Positions 24,341 to 37,170 of a stretch of DNA of 64,000 nucleotides are shown piece by piece. The position numbers and the translations under genes were made by a program. How positions within the stretch are numbered: the stretch's first letter is position 1; every line of letters starts with the position of its first letter. The notes beneath the pieces were generated by a model, which saw only the letters and a program-made list of their open reading frames with translations, was not told the origin of the DNA and ran no database searches. The stretch is from Pontederia crassipes (lineage: Eukaryota > Streptophyta > Magnoliopsida > Commelinales > Pontederiaceae), in contig CM060187.1 in the NCBI GenBank assembly GCA_030549335.1, positions 4,774,001-4,838,000 on the forward strand, written 5' to 3'.

Positions 24341-26445
24341 ATCTCACCATGCATCAATAGGCACGAAAGCGTCAAAGATTTGGCATCTTTTGACAGCGTC
24401 AAAAATTGCGCGCTTTTTGACCTTCTTGGCTGAAAACACGAGTAAAAGGCGCGCGCGCGAAATTTCGCACCCCCGGAAAATTTTTATCCGAGTCCATTTT
24501 TTCGACCCAATCATCTCACCATGCATCAATAGGCACGAAAGCGTCCAAAATTTGGCATCTTTTGACAGCGTCAAAAATTTCGCATTTTTTGACCTTCTTG
24601 GCTGAAAACACGAGTAAAAGGCGCGCACGCGAAATTTCGCACCCCCGGAAAATTTTCATCCGAGTCCATTTTTTCGTCTCAATCATCTCACCATGCATCA
24701 ATAGGCACGAAAGCGTCGAAAATTTGGCATCTTTTGACAGCGTCAAAAATTAGGCATTTTTTGACCTTCTTCGCTAAAAACACGAGTAAAAGGCGCGCGC
24801 GTGAAATTTCGCACCCCCGGAAAATTTTCATCCGAGTCCATTTTTTCATCCCAATTATCTCACCATGCATCAATAGGCATGAAAGCGTCGAAAATTTGGC
24901 ATCTTTTGACAGCATGAAAAATTTCGCATTTTTAGACCTTCTTGGCTGAAAACACGAGTAAAAGGCGCGCGCGTGAAATTTCGCACCCCCGGAAAATTTT
25001 CATCCGAGTCCATTTTTTCGTCCCAATCATCTCACCATGCATCAACAGGCACGAAAGCGTCGAAAATTTGGCATCTTTTGACAGCGTCAAAAATTTCGCA
25101 TTTTTTGACCTTCTTGGCTGAAAACACGAGTAAAAGGCGCGCACGCGAAATTTTGCACCCCCGGAAAATTTTCATCCGAGGTCCATTTTTTCGAATCAAT
25201 CATCTCACCATGCATCAATAGGCACGAAAGCGTCGAAAATTTGGCATCTTTTGACAGCGTCAAAAATTAGGCATTTTTTGACCTTCTTCGCTAAAAACAC
25301 GAGTAAAAGGCGCGCGCGTGAAATTCGCACCCTCGGAAAATTTTCATCCGAGTCCATTTTTTCATCCCAATCATCTCACCATGCATCAATAGGCATGAAA
25401 GCATCGAAAATTTGGCATCTTTTGACAGCATGAAAAATTTCGCATTTTTAGACCTTCTTGGCTGAAAACACAGTAAAAGGCGCGCGCGTGAAATTTCGCA
25501 CCCCCGGAAAATTTTCATCCGAGTCCATTTTTTCGTCCCAATCATCTCACCATGCATCAACAGGCACGAAAGCGTCGAAAATTTGGCATCTTTTGACAGC
25601 GTCAAAAATTGCGCGTTTTTTGACCTTCTTGGCTGAAAACACGAGTAAAAGGTGCGCGCGCGAAATTTCGCACCCCCGGAAAATTTTCATCCGAGTCCAT
25701 TTTTCGTCCCAATCATCTCACCATGCATCAACAGGCACGATAGCGTAGAAAATTTGGCATCTTTTGACAACGTCAAAAATTTCGCATTTTTTGACCTTCT
25801 TGGCTGAAAACACGAGTAAAAGGCGCGCGCGCGAAATTTCGCACCCCCGGAAAATTTTTATCCGAGTCCATTTTTTCGACCCAATCATCTCACCATGCAT
25901 CAATAGGCACGAAAGCGTCGAAAATTTGGCATCTTTTGACAGCGTCAAAATTGCGCGTTTTTTGACCTTCTTGGCTGAAAACACGAGTAAAAGGCGCGCG
26001 CGCGAAATTTCGCACCCCCGGAAAATTTTTATCCGAGTCCATTTTTTCGTCCCAATCATCTCACCATGCATCAATAGGCACGAAAGCGTCGAAAATTTGG
26101 CATCTTTTGACAGCGTCAAAAATTTCGCATTTTTTGACCTTCTTGGCTGAAAACACGAGTAAAAAGCGCGGCGCGCGAAATTTCGCACCCCCGGAAAATT
26201 TTCATCGAGTCTATTTTTTCGTGCCAATCATCTCAACATGCATCAATAGGCAAGAAAGCGTCGAAAATTTGGCATCTTTTGACAGCGTCAACAATTTCAC
26301 ATTTTTTCACCTTCTTGGCTGAAAACACGAGTAAAAGGCGCGCCCGCGAAATTTTGCACCTCCGAAAAATTTTCATCCGAGTCCATTTTTTCGTCCCAAT
26401 CATCACACCATGCATCAATAGGCACGAAAGCGTCAAAGATTTGGC

Positions 26446-28690
26446 ATCTTTTGACAGCGTCAAAAATTGCGCGCTTTTTGACCTTCTTGGCTGAAAACAC
26501 GAGTAAAAGGCGCGCGCGCGAAATTTCGCACCCCCGGAAAATTTTTATCCGAGTCCATTTTTTCGACCCAATCATCTCACCATGCATCAATAGGCACGAA
26601 AGCGTCGAAAATTTAACATCTTTTGACAGCGTCAAAAATTTCTCATTTTTTGACCTTCTTGGCTGAAAACACGAGTAAAAGGCGTGCACGCGAAATTTTG
26701 CACCCCCGAAAAATTTTCATCCGAGTCCATTTTTTCGTCTCAATCATCTCACCATGCATCAATAGGCACGAAAGCGTCGAAAATTTGGCATCTTTTGACA
26801 GCGTCAAAAATTAGGCATTTTTTGACCTTCTTCGCTAAAAACACGAGTAAAAGGCGCGCGCGTGAAATTTCGCACCCCCGGAAAATTTTCATCCGAGTCC
26901 ATTTTTTCATCCCAATCATCTCACCATGCATCAATAGGCATGAAAGCGTCGAAAATTTGGCATCTTTTGACAGCGTGAAAAATTTCGCATTTTTAGACCT
27001 TCTTGGCTGAAAACACGAGTAAAAGGCGCGCGCGCGAAATTTCGCACCCCCGAAAAATTTTCATCCGAGTCCATTTTTTCGTCCCAATCATCTCACCATG
27101 CATCAACAGGCACGAAAGCGTCGAAAATTTGGCATCTTTTGACAGCGTCAAAAATTGCGCGTTTTTTGACCTTCTTGGCTGAAAACACGAGTAAAAGGCG
27201 CGCGCACGAAATTTCGCACCCCCGAAAAATTTTCATCCGAGTCTATTTTTTCGTCCCAATCATCTCACCATGCATCAACAGGCACGAAAGCGTCGAAAAT
27301 TTGGCATCTTTTGACAGCGTCAAAAATTTCGCGTTTTTTGACCTTCTTGGCTGAAAACACGAGTAAAAGGCGCGCGCGCGAAATTTCGCACCCCCGGAAA
27401 ATTTTCATCCGAGTCCATTTTTTGGTCCCAATCATCTCACCATGCATCAATAGGCACGAAAGCGTCAAAGATTTGGCATCTTTTGACAGCGTCAAAAATT
27501 GCGCGCTTTTTGACCTTCTTGGCTGAAAACACGAGTAAAAGGCGCGCGCGCGAAATTTCGCACCCCCGGAAAATTTTTATCCGAGTCCATTTTTTCGACC
27601 CAATCATCTCACCATGCATCAATAGGCACGAAAGCGTCGAAAATTTGGCATCTTTTGACAGCGTCAAAAATTTCGCATTTTTTGACCTTCTTGGCTGAAA
27701 ACACGAGTAAAAGGCGCGCGCGCGAAATTTCGCACCCCCGGAAAATTTTCATCCGAGTCCATTTTTTCGTCCCAATCATCTCACCATGCATCAACAGGCA
27801 CGAAAGCGTCGAAAATTTGGCATCTTTTGACAGCGTCAAAAATTGCGCGTTTTTTGACCTTCTTGGCTGAAAACACGAGTAAAAGGCGCGCGCGCGAAAT
27901 TTCCCACCCCCGGAAAATTTTCATCCGAGTCCATTTTTTCGTCCCAATCATCTCACCATGCATCAACAGGCACGAAAGCGTCAAAAATTTGGCATCTTTT
28001 GACAGCGTCAAAAATTGCGCGTTTTTTGACCTTCTTGGCTGAAAACACGAGTAAAAGGCGCGCGCGCGAAATTTCGCACCCCCGGAAAATTTTCATCCGA
28101 GTCCATTTTTTGGTCCCAATCATCTCACCATGCATCAATAGGCACGAAAGCGTCAAAGATTTGGCATCTTTTGACAGCGTCAAAAATTGCGCGCTTTTTG
28201 ACCTTCTTGGCTGAAAACACGAGTAAAAGGCGCGCGCGCGAAATTTCGCACCCCCGGAAAATTTTTATCCGAGTCCATTTTTTCGACCCAATCATCTCAC
28301 CATGCATCAATAGGCACGAAAGCGTCGAAAATTTGGCATCTTTTGACAGCGTCAAAAATTTCGCATTTTTTGACCTTCTTGGCTGAAAACACGAGTAAAA
28401 GGCGCGCACGCGAAATTTCGCACCCCCGGAAAATTTTCATCCGAGTCCATTTTTTCGTCTCAATCATCTCACCATGCATCAATAGGCACGAAAGCGTCGA
28501 AAATTTGGCATCTTTTGACAGCGTCAAAAATTAGGCATTTTTTGACCTTCTTCGCTAAAAACACGAGTAAAAGGCGCGCGCGTGAAATTTCGCACCCCCG
28601 AAAAATTTTCATCCGAGTCCATTTTTTCATCCCAATCATCTCACCATGCATCAATAGGCATGAAAGCGTCGAAAATTTGGCATCTTTTGA
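26446..28690. repeat. Partner of the 17,850-20,100 block
   Basis: This is the second copy of the 8,596-bp-offset duplication. It differs from the first at a few sites, for example GACAGCG here against GATAGCG and GACAACG there, and CCATGCATCAACAGG here against CCACGCATCAACAAG there. It then runs into the 10-monomer HOR domain. Confidence 0.85.
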
Positions 28691-31600
28691 CATCATGAAA
28701 AATTTCGCATTTTTAGACCTTCTTGGCTGAAAACACGAGTAAAAGGCGCGCGCGCGAAATTTCGCACCCCCGGAAAATTTTCATCCGAGTCCATTTTTTC
28801 GTCCCAATCATCTCACCATGCATCAACAGGCACGAAAGCGTCGAAAATTTGGCATCTTTTGACAGCGTCAAAAATTGCGCGTTTTTTGACCTTCTTGGCT
28901 GAAAACACGAGTAAAAGGCGCGCGCGCGAAATTTTGCACCCCCGGAAAATTTTCATCCGAGTCCATTTTTTCATCCCAATCATCTCACCATGCATCAATA
29001 GGCACGAAAGCGTCAAAGATTTGGCATCTTTTGACAGTGTAAAAAATTGCGCGCTTTTTGACCTTCTTGGCTGAAAACACGAGTAAAAGGCGGGCGCGCG
29101 AAATTTCGCACCCCCGGAAAATTTTCATCCGAGTCCATTTTTTCATCCCAATCATCTCACCATGCATCAATAGGCACGAAAGCGTCAAAGATTTGGCATC
29201 TTTTGACAGTGTCAAAAATTGCGCGCTTTTTGACCTTCTTGGCTGAAAACACGAGTAAAAGGCGTGCGCGCGAAATTTCGCACCCCCGGAAAATTTTTAT
29301 CCGAGTCCATTTTTTCGTCCCAATCATCTCACCATGCATCAATAGGCACGAAAGCGTCGAAAATTTGGCATCTTTTGACAGCGTCAAAAATTGCGCGTTT
29401 TTTGACCTTCTTGGCTGAAAACACGAGTAAAAGGCGCGCGCGCGAAATTTCGCACCCCCGGAAAATTTTCATCCGAGTCCATTTTTTCGTCCCAATCATC
29501 TCACCATGCATCAACAGGCACGAAAGCGTCGAAAATTTGGCATCTTTTGACAGCGTCAAAAATTGCGCGTTTTTTGACCTTCTTGGTTGAAAACATGAGT
29601 AAAAGGCGCGCGCGCGAAATTTCCCACCCCCGGAAAATTTTCATCCGAGTCCATTTTTTCGTCCCAATCATCTCACCATGCATCAACAGGCACGAAAGCG
29701 TCAAAAATTTGGCATCTTTTGATAGCGTCAAAAATTGCGCGTTTTTTTACCTTCTTGGCTGAAAACACGAGTAAAAGGCGCGCGCGCGAAATTTCGCACC
29801 CCCGGAAAATTTTCATCCGAGTCCATTTTTTGGTCCCAATCATCTCACCATGCATCAATAGGCACGAAAGCGTCAAAGATTTGGCATCTTTTGACAGCGT
29901 CAAAAATTGCGCGCTTTTTGACCTTCTTGGCTGAAAACACGAGTAAAAGGCGCGCGCGCGAAATTTCGCACCCCCGGAAAATTTTTATCCGAGTCCATTT
30001 TTTCGACCCAATCATCTCACCATGCATCAATAGGCACGAAAGCGTCGAAAATTTGGCATCTTTTGACAGCGTCAAAAATTTCGCATTTTTTGACCTTCTT
30101 GGCTGAAAACACGAGTAAAAGGCGCGCACGCGAAATTTCGCACCCCCGGAAAATTTTCATCCGAGTCCATTTTTTCGTCTCAATCATCTCACCATGCATC
30201 AATAGGCACGAAAGCGTCGAAAATTTGGCATCTTTTGACAGCGTCAAAAATTAGGCATTTTTTGACCTTCTTCGCTAAAAACACGAGTAAAAGGCGCGCG
30301 CGTGAAATTTCGCACCCCCGAAAAATTTTCATCCGAGTCCATTTTTTCATCCCAATCATCTCACCATGCATCAATAGGCATGAAAGCGTCGAAAATTTGG
30401 CATCTTTTGACATCATGAAAAATTTCGCATTTTTAGACCTTCTTGGCTGAAAACACCAGTAAAAGGCGCGCGCGCGAAATTTCGCACCCCCGGAAAATTT
30501 TCATCCGAGTCCATTTTTTCGTCCCAATCATCTCACCATGCATCAACAGGCACGAAAGCGTCGAAAATTTGGCATCTTTTGACAGCGTCAAAAATTGCGC
30601 GTTTTTTGACCTTCTTGGCTGAAAACACGAGTAAAAGGCGCGCGCGCGAAATTTTGCACCCCCGGAAAATTTTCATCCGAGTCCATTTTTTCATCCCAAT
30701 CATCTCACCATGCATCAATAGGCACGAAAGCGTCAAAGATTTGGCATCTTTTGACAGTGTAAAAAATTGCGCGCTTTTTGACCTTCTTGGCTGAAAACAC
30801 GAGTAAAAGGCGCGCGGCGCGAAATTTCGCACCCCCGGAAAATTTTCATCCGAGTCCATTTTTTCATCCCAATCATCTCACCATGCATCAATAGGCACGA
30901 AAGCGTCAAAGATTTGGCATCTTTTGACAGTGTCAAAAATTGCGCGCTTTTTGACCTTCTTGGCTGAAAACACGAGTAAAAGGCGTGCGCGCGAAATTTC
31001 GCACCCCCGGAAAATTTTTATCCGAGTCCATTTTTCGTCCCAATCATCTCACCATGCATCAATAGGCACGAAAGCGTCGAAAATTTGGCATCTTTTGACA
31101 GCGTCAAAATTGCGCGTTTTTTGACCTTCTTGGCTGAAAACACGAGTAAAAGGCTGCGCGCGCGAAATTTCGCACCCCCGGAAAATTTTCATCCGAGTCC
31201 ATTTTTTCGTCCCAATCATCTCACCATGCATCAACAGGCACGAAAGCGTCGAAAATTTGGCATCTTTTGACAGCGTCAAAAATTGCGCGTTTTTTGACCT
31301 TCTTGGTTGAAAACACGAGTAAAAGGCGCGCGCGCGAAATTTCCCACCCCCGGAAAATTTTCATCCGAGTCCATTTTTTCGTCCCAATCATCTCACCATG
31401 CATCAACAGGCACGAAAGCGTCAAAAATTTGGCATCTTTTGATAGCGTCAAAAATTGCGCGTTTTTTTTACCTTCTTGGCTGAAAACACGAGTAAAAGGC
31501 GCGCGGCGCGAAATTTCGCACCCCCGGAAAATTTTCATCCGAGTCCATTTTTTGGTCCCAATCATCTCACCATGCATCAATAGGCACGAAAGCGTCAAAG

Positions 31601-34600
31601 ATTTGGCATCTTTTGACAGCGTCAAAAATTGCGCGCTTTTTGACCTTCTTGGCTGAAAACACGAGTAAAAGGCGCGCGCGCGAAATTTCGCACCCCCGGA
31701 AAATTTTTATCCGAGTCCATTTTTTCGACCCAATCATCTCACCATGCATCAATAGGCACGAAAGCGTCGAAAATTTGGCATCTTTTGACAGCGTCAAAAA
31801 TTTCGCATTTTTTGACCTTCTTGGCTGAAAACACGAGTAAAAGGCACGCACGCGAAATTTCGCACCGCCGGAAAATTTTCATCCGAGTCCATTTTTTCGT
31901 CTCAATCATCTCACCATGCATCAATAGGCACGAAAGCGTCGAAAATTTGGCATCTTTTGACAGCGTCAAAAATTAGGCATTTTTTGACCTTCTTCGCTAA
32001 AAACACGAGTAAAAGGCGCGCGCGTGAAATTTCGCACCCCCGGAAAATTTTCATCCGAGTCCATTTTTTTCATCCCAATCATCTCACCATGCATCAATAG
32101 GCATGAAAGCGTCGAAAATTTGGCATCTTTTGACAGCATGAAAAATTTCGCATTTTTAGACCTGCTTGGCTGAAAACACGAGTAAAAGGCGCGCGCTGCG
32201 AAATTTCGCACCCCGGAAAATTTTCATCTGAGTCCATTTTTTCATCCCAATCATCTCACCATGCATCAATAGGCATGAAAGCGTCGAAAATTTGGCATCT
32301 TTTGACAGCATGAAAAATTTCGCATTTTTAGACCTTCTTGGCTGAAAACACGAGTAAAAGGCGCGCGCGCGAAATTTCGCACCCCCGGAAAATTTTCATC
32401 CGAGTCCATTTTTTCGTCCCAATCATCTCACCATGCATCAACAGGCACGAAAGCGTCGAAAATTTGGCATCTTTTGACAGCGTCAAAAATTGCGCGTTTT
32501 TTGACCTTCTTGGCTGAAAACACGAGTAAAAGGCGCGCGCGCGAAATTTCGCACCCCCGGAAAATTTTCATCCGAGTCCATTTTTTCATCCCAATCATCT
32601 CACCATGCATCAATAGGCACGAAAGCGTCAAAGATTTGGCATCTTTTGACAGTGTAAAAAATTGCGCGCTTTTTGACCTTCTTGGCTGAAAACACGAGTA
32701 AAAGGCGCGCGCGCGAAATTTCGCACCCCCGGAAAATTTTTATCCGAGTCCATTTTTTCGTCCCAATCATCTCACCATGCATCAATAGGCACGAAAGCGT
32801 CGAAAATTTGGCATCTTTTGACAGCGTCAAAAATTTCGCATTTTTTGACCTTCTTGGCTGAAAACACGAGTAAAAGGCGCGCGCAGCGAAATTTCGCACC
32901 CCCGGAAAATTTTCATCCGAGTCCATTTTTTTCGTCCCAATCATCTCACCATGCATCAACAGGCACGATAGCGTAGAAAATTTGGCATCTTTTGACAGCG
33001 TCAAAAATTTCGCATTTTTTGACCTTCTTGGCTGAAAACACGAGTAAAAGGCGCTGCGCGCGAAATTTCGCACCCCCGGAAAATTTTTATCCGAGTCCAT
33101 TTTTTCGACCCAATCATCTCACCATGCATCAACAGGCACGAAAGCGTCGAAAATTTGGCATCTTTTGACAGCGTCAAAAATTGCGCGTTTTTTGACCTTC
33201 TTGGTTGAAAACATGAGTAAAAGGCGCGCGCAGCGAAATTTCCCACCCCCGGAAAATTTTCATCCGAGTCCATTTTTTCGTCCCAATCATCTCACCATGC
33301 ATCAACAGGCACGAAAGCGTCAAAATTTGGCATCTTTTGATAGCGTCAAAAATTGCGCGTTTTTTTACCTTCTTGGCTGAAAACACGAGTAAAAGGCGCG
33401 CGCGCGAAATTTCGCACCCCCGGAAAATTTTCATCCGAGTCCATTTTTTTGGTCCCAATCATCTCACCATGCATCAATAGGCACGAAAGCGTCAAAGATT
33501 TGGCATCTTTTGACAGCGTCAAAAAATTGCGCGCTTTTTGACCTTCTTGGCTGAAAACACGAGTAAAAGGCGCGCGCGCGAAATTTCGCACCCCCGGAAA
33601 ATTTTTATCCGAGTCCATTTTTCGACCCAATCATCTCACCATGCATCAATAGGCACGAAAGCGTCGAAAATTTGGCATCTTTTGACAGCGTCAAAAATTT
33701 CGCATTTTTTGACCTTCTTGGCTGAAAACACGAGTAAAAGGCGCGCACGCGAAATTTCGCACCCCCGGAAAATTTTCATCCGAGTCCATTTTTTCGTCTC
33801 AATCATCTCACCATGCATCAATAGGCACGAAAGCGTCGAAAATTTGGCATCTTTTGACAGCGTCAAAAATTAGGCATTTTTTGACCTTCTTCGCTAAAAA
33901 CACGAGTAAAAGGCGCGCGCGTGAAATTTCGCACCCCCGAAAAATTTCATCCGAGTCCATTTTTTCATCCCAATCATCTCACCATGCATCAATAGGCATG
34001 AAAGCGTCGAAAATTTGGCATCTTTTGACATCATGAAAAATTTCGCATTTTTAGACCTTCTTGGCTGAAAACACCAGTAAAAGGCGCGCGCGCGAAATTT
34101 CGCACCCCCGGAAAATTTTCATCCGAGTCCATTTTTTCGTCCCAATCATCTCACCATGCATCAACAGGCACGAAAGCGTCGAAAATTTGGCATCTTTTGA
34201 CAGCGTCAAAAATTGCGCGTTTTTTGACCTTCTTGGCTGAAAACACGAGTAAAAGGCGCGCGCAGCGAAATTTTGCACCCCCGGAAAATTTTCATCCGAG
34301 TCCATTTTTTCATCCCAATCATCTCACCATGCATCAATAGGCACGAAAGCGTCAAAGATTTGGCATCTTTTGACAGTGTAAAAATTGCGCGCTTTTTGAC
34401 CTTCTTGGCTGAAAACACGAGTAAAAGGCTGCGCGCGCGAAATTTCGCACCCCCGGAAAATTTTCATCCGAGTCCATTTTTTCATCCCAATCATCTCACC
34501 ATGCATCAATAGGCACGAAAGCGTCAAAGATTTGGCATCTTTTGACAGTGTCAAAAATTGCGCGCTTTTTGACCTTCTTGGCTGAAAACACGAGTAAAAG

Positions 34601-36300
34601 GCTGTGCGCGCGAAATTTCGCACCCCCGGAAAATTTTTATCCGAGTCCATTTTTTCGTCCCAATCATCTCACCATGCATCAATAGGCACGAAAGCGTCGA
34701 AAATTTGGCATCTTTTGACAGCGTCAAAAATTGCGCGTTTTTTGACCTTCTTGGCTGAAAACACGAGTAAAAGGCGCGCGCGCGAAATTTCGCACCCCCG
34801 GAAAATTTTCATCCGAGTCCATTTTTTCGTCCCAATCATCTCACCATGCATCAACAGGCCACGAAAGCGTCGAAATTTGGCATCTTTTGACAGCGTCAAA
34901 AATTGCGCGTTTTTTGACCTTCTTGGTTGAAAACACGAGTAAAAGGCGCGCGCGCGAAATTTCCCACCCCCGGAAAATTTTCATCCGAGTCCATTTTTTC
35001 GTCCCAATCATCTCACCATGCATCAACAGGCACGAAAGCGTCAAAAATTTGGCATCTTTTGATAGCGTCAAAAATTGCGCGTTTTTTTACCTTCTTGGCT
35101 GAAAACACGAGTAAAAGGCGCGCGCAGCGAAATTTCGCACCCCCGGAAAATTTTCATCCGAGTCCATTTTTTGGTCCCAATCATCTCACCATGCATCAAT
35201 AGGCACGAAAGCGTCAAAGATTTGGCATCTTTTGACAGCGTCAAAAATTGCGCGCTTTTTGACCTTCTTGGCTGAAAACACGAGTAAAAGGCGCGCGCGC
35301 GAAATTTCGCACCCCCGGAAAAATTTTTATCCGAGTCCATTTTTTCGACCCAATCATCTCACCATGCATCAATAGGCACGAAAGCGTCGAAAATTTGGCA
35401 TCTTTTGACAGCGTCAAAAATTTCGCATTTTTTGACCTTCTTGGCTGAAAACACGAGTAAAAGGCACGCACGCGAAATTTCGCACCGCCGGAAAATTTTC
35501 ATCCGAGTCCATTTTTTCGTCTCAATCATCTCACCATGCATCAATAGGCACGAAAGCGTCGAAAATTTGGCATCTTTTGACAGCGTCAAAAATTAGGCAT
35601 TTTTTGACCTTCTTCGCTAAAAACACGAGTAAAAGGCGCGCGCGTGAAATTTCGCACCCCCGGAAAATTTTCATCCGAGTCCATTTTTTCATCCCAATCA
35701 TCTCACCATGCATCAATAGGCATGAAAGCGTCGAAAATTTGCATCTTTTGACAGCATGAAAAATTTCGCATTTTTAGACCTGCTTGGCTGAAAACACGAG
35801 TAAAAGGCGCGCGCGCGAAATTTCGCACCCCCGGAAAATTTTCATCTGAGTCCATTTTTTCATCCCAATCATCTCACCATGCATCAATAGGCATGAAAGC
35901 GTCGAAAATTTGGCATCTTTTGACAGCATGAAAAATTTCGCATTTTAGACCTTCTTGGCTGAAAACACGAGTAAAAGGCGCGCGCGCGAAATTTCGCACC
36001 CCCGGAAAATTTTCATCCGAGTCCATTTTTTCGTCCCAATCATCTCACCATGCATCAACAGGCACGAAAGCGTCGAAAATTTGGCATCTTTTGACAGCGT
36101 CAAAAATTGCGCGTTTTTGACCTTCTTGGCTGAAAACACGAGTAAAAGGCGCGCGCGCGAAATTTCGCACCCCCGGAAAATTTTCATCCGAGTCCATTTT
36201 TTCATCCCAATCATCTCACCATGCATCAATAGGCACGAAAGCGTCAAAGATTTGGCATCTTTTGACAGTGTAAAAATTGCGCGCTTTTTGACCTTCTTGG
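28125..36300. repeat. 10-monomer HOR (about 1,720 bp), about four to five units
   Basis: Equivalent monomers lie at 28,297, 30,017, 31,739, 33,636 and 35,359 (spacings 1,720, 1,722, 1,897 and 1,723). Each unit runs through TCGACCCAATC, CGTCTCAATC with GCGCACGCG, CTTCGCTAAAAAC with TTAGGCA, a TTTTTAGACC monomer, then several CGTCCC or CATCCC monomers and TTTTTTGGTCCC. The 1,897-bp unit has an additional monomer carrying GACCTGCTTGG and CATCTGAGTCC, which also occurs near 35,780 and 39,046. Confidence 0.85.
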
Positions 36301-36480
36301 CTGAAAACACGAGTAAAAGGCGCGCGCGCGCGAAATTTCGCACACCCCGGAAAATTTTTATCCGAGTCCATTTTTTCGTCCCAATCATCTCACCATGCAT
36401 CAATAGGCACGAAAGCGTCGAAAATTTGGCATCTTTTGACAGCGTCAAAAATTTCGCATTTTTTGACCTTCTTGGCTGAA

Positions 36481-37170
36481 AACACGAGTAAAAGGCGCGC
36501 GCGCGAAATTTCGCACCCCCGGAAAATTTTCATCCGAGTCCATTTTTTTCGTCCCAATCATCTCACCATGCATCAACAGGCACGATAGCGTAGAAAATTT
36601 GGCATCTTTTGACAGCGTCAAAAATTTCGCATTTTTTGACCTTCTTGGCTGAAAACACGAGTAAAAGGCGCGCGCGCGAAATTTCGCACCCCCGGAAAAT
36701 TTTTATCCGAGTCCATTTTTTCGACCCAATCATCTCACCATGCATCAACAGGCACGAAAGCGTCGAAAATTTGGCATCTTTTGACAGCGTCAAAAATTGC
36801 GCGTTTTTTGACCTTCTTGGCTGAAAACACGAGTAAAAGGCGCGCGCGCGAAATTTCGCACCCCCGGAAAATTTTCATCCGAGTCCATTTTTTTCGTCCC
36901 AATCATCTCACCATGCATCAACAGGCACGATAGCGTAGAAAATTTGGCATCTTTTGACAGCGTCAAAAATTTCGCATTTTTTGACCTTCTTGGCTGAAAA
37001 CACGAGTAAAAGGCGCGCGCGCGAAATCTCGCACCCCCGGAAAATTTTTATCCGAGTCCATTTTTTCGACCCAATCATCTCACCATGCATCAATAGGCAC
37101 GAAAGCGTCGAAAATTTGGCATCTTTTGACAGCGTCAAAAATTGCGCGTTTTTTGACCTTTTGAAAACAC
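36481..37170. repeat. Local 2-monomer duplication (345 bp)
   Basis: A dimer at about 36,481-36,825 is repeated immediately at about 36,826-37,170. Both copies have a 7-T run before CGTCCC, GATAGCGTAGAAAA, then a TCGACCC monomer. The extra T makes the offset 345 rather than 344. Only the second dimer has the GAAATCTCGCAC variant. Confidence 0.85.
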
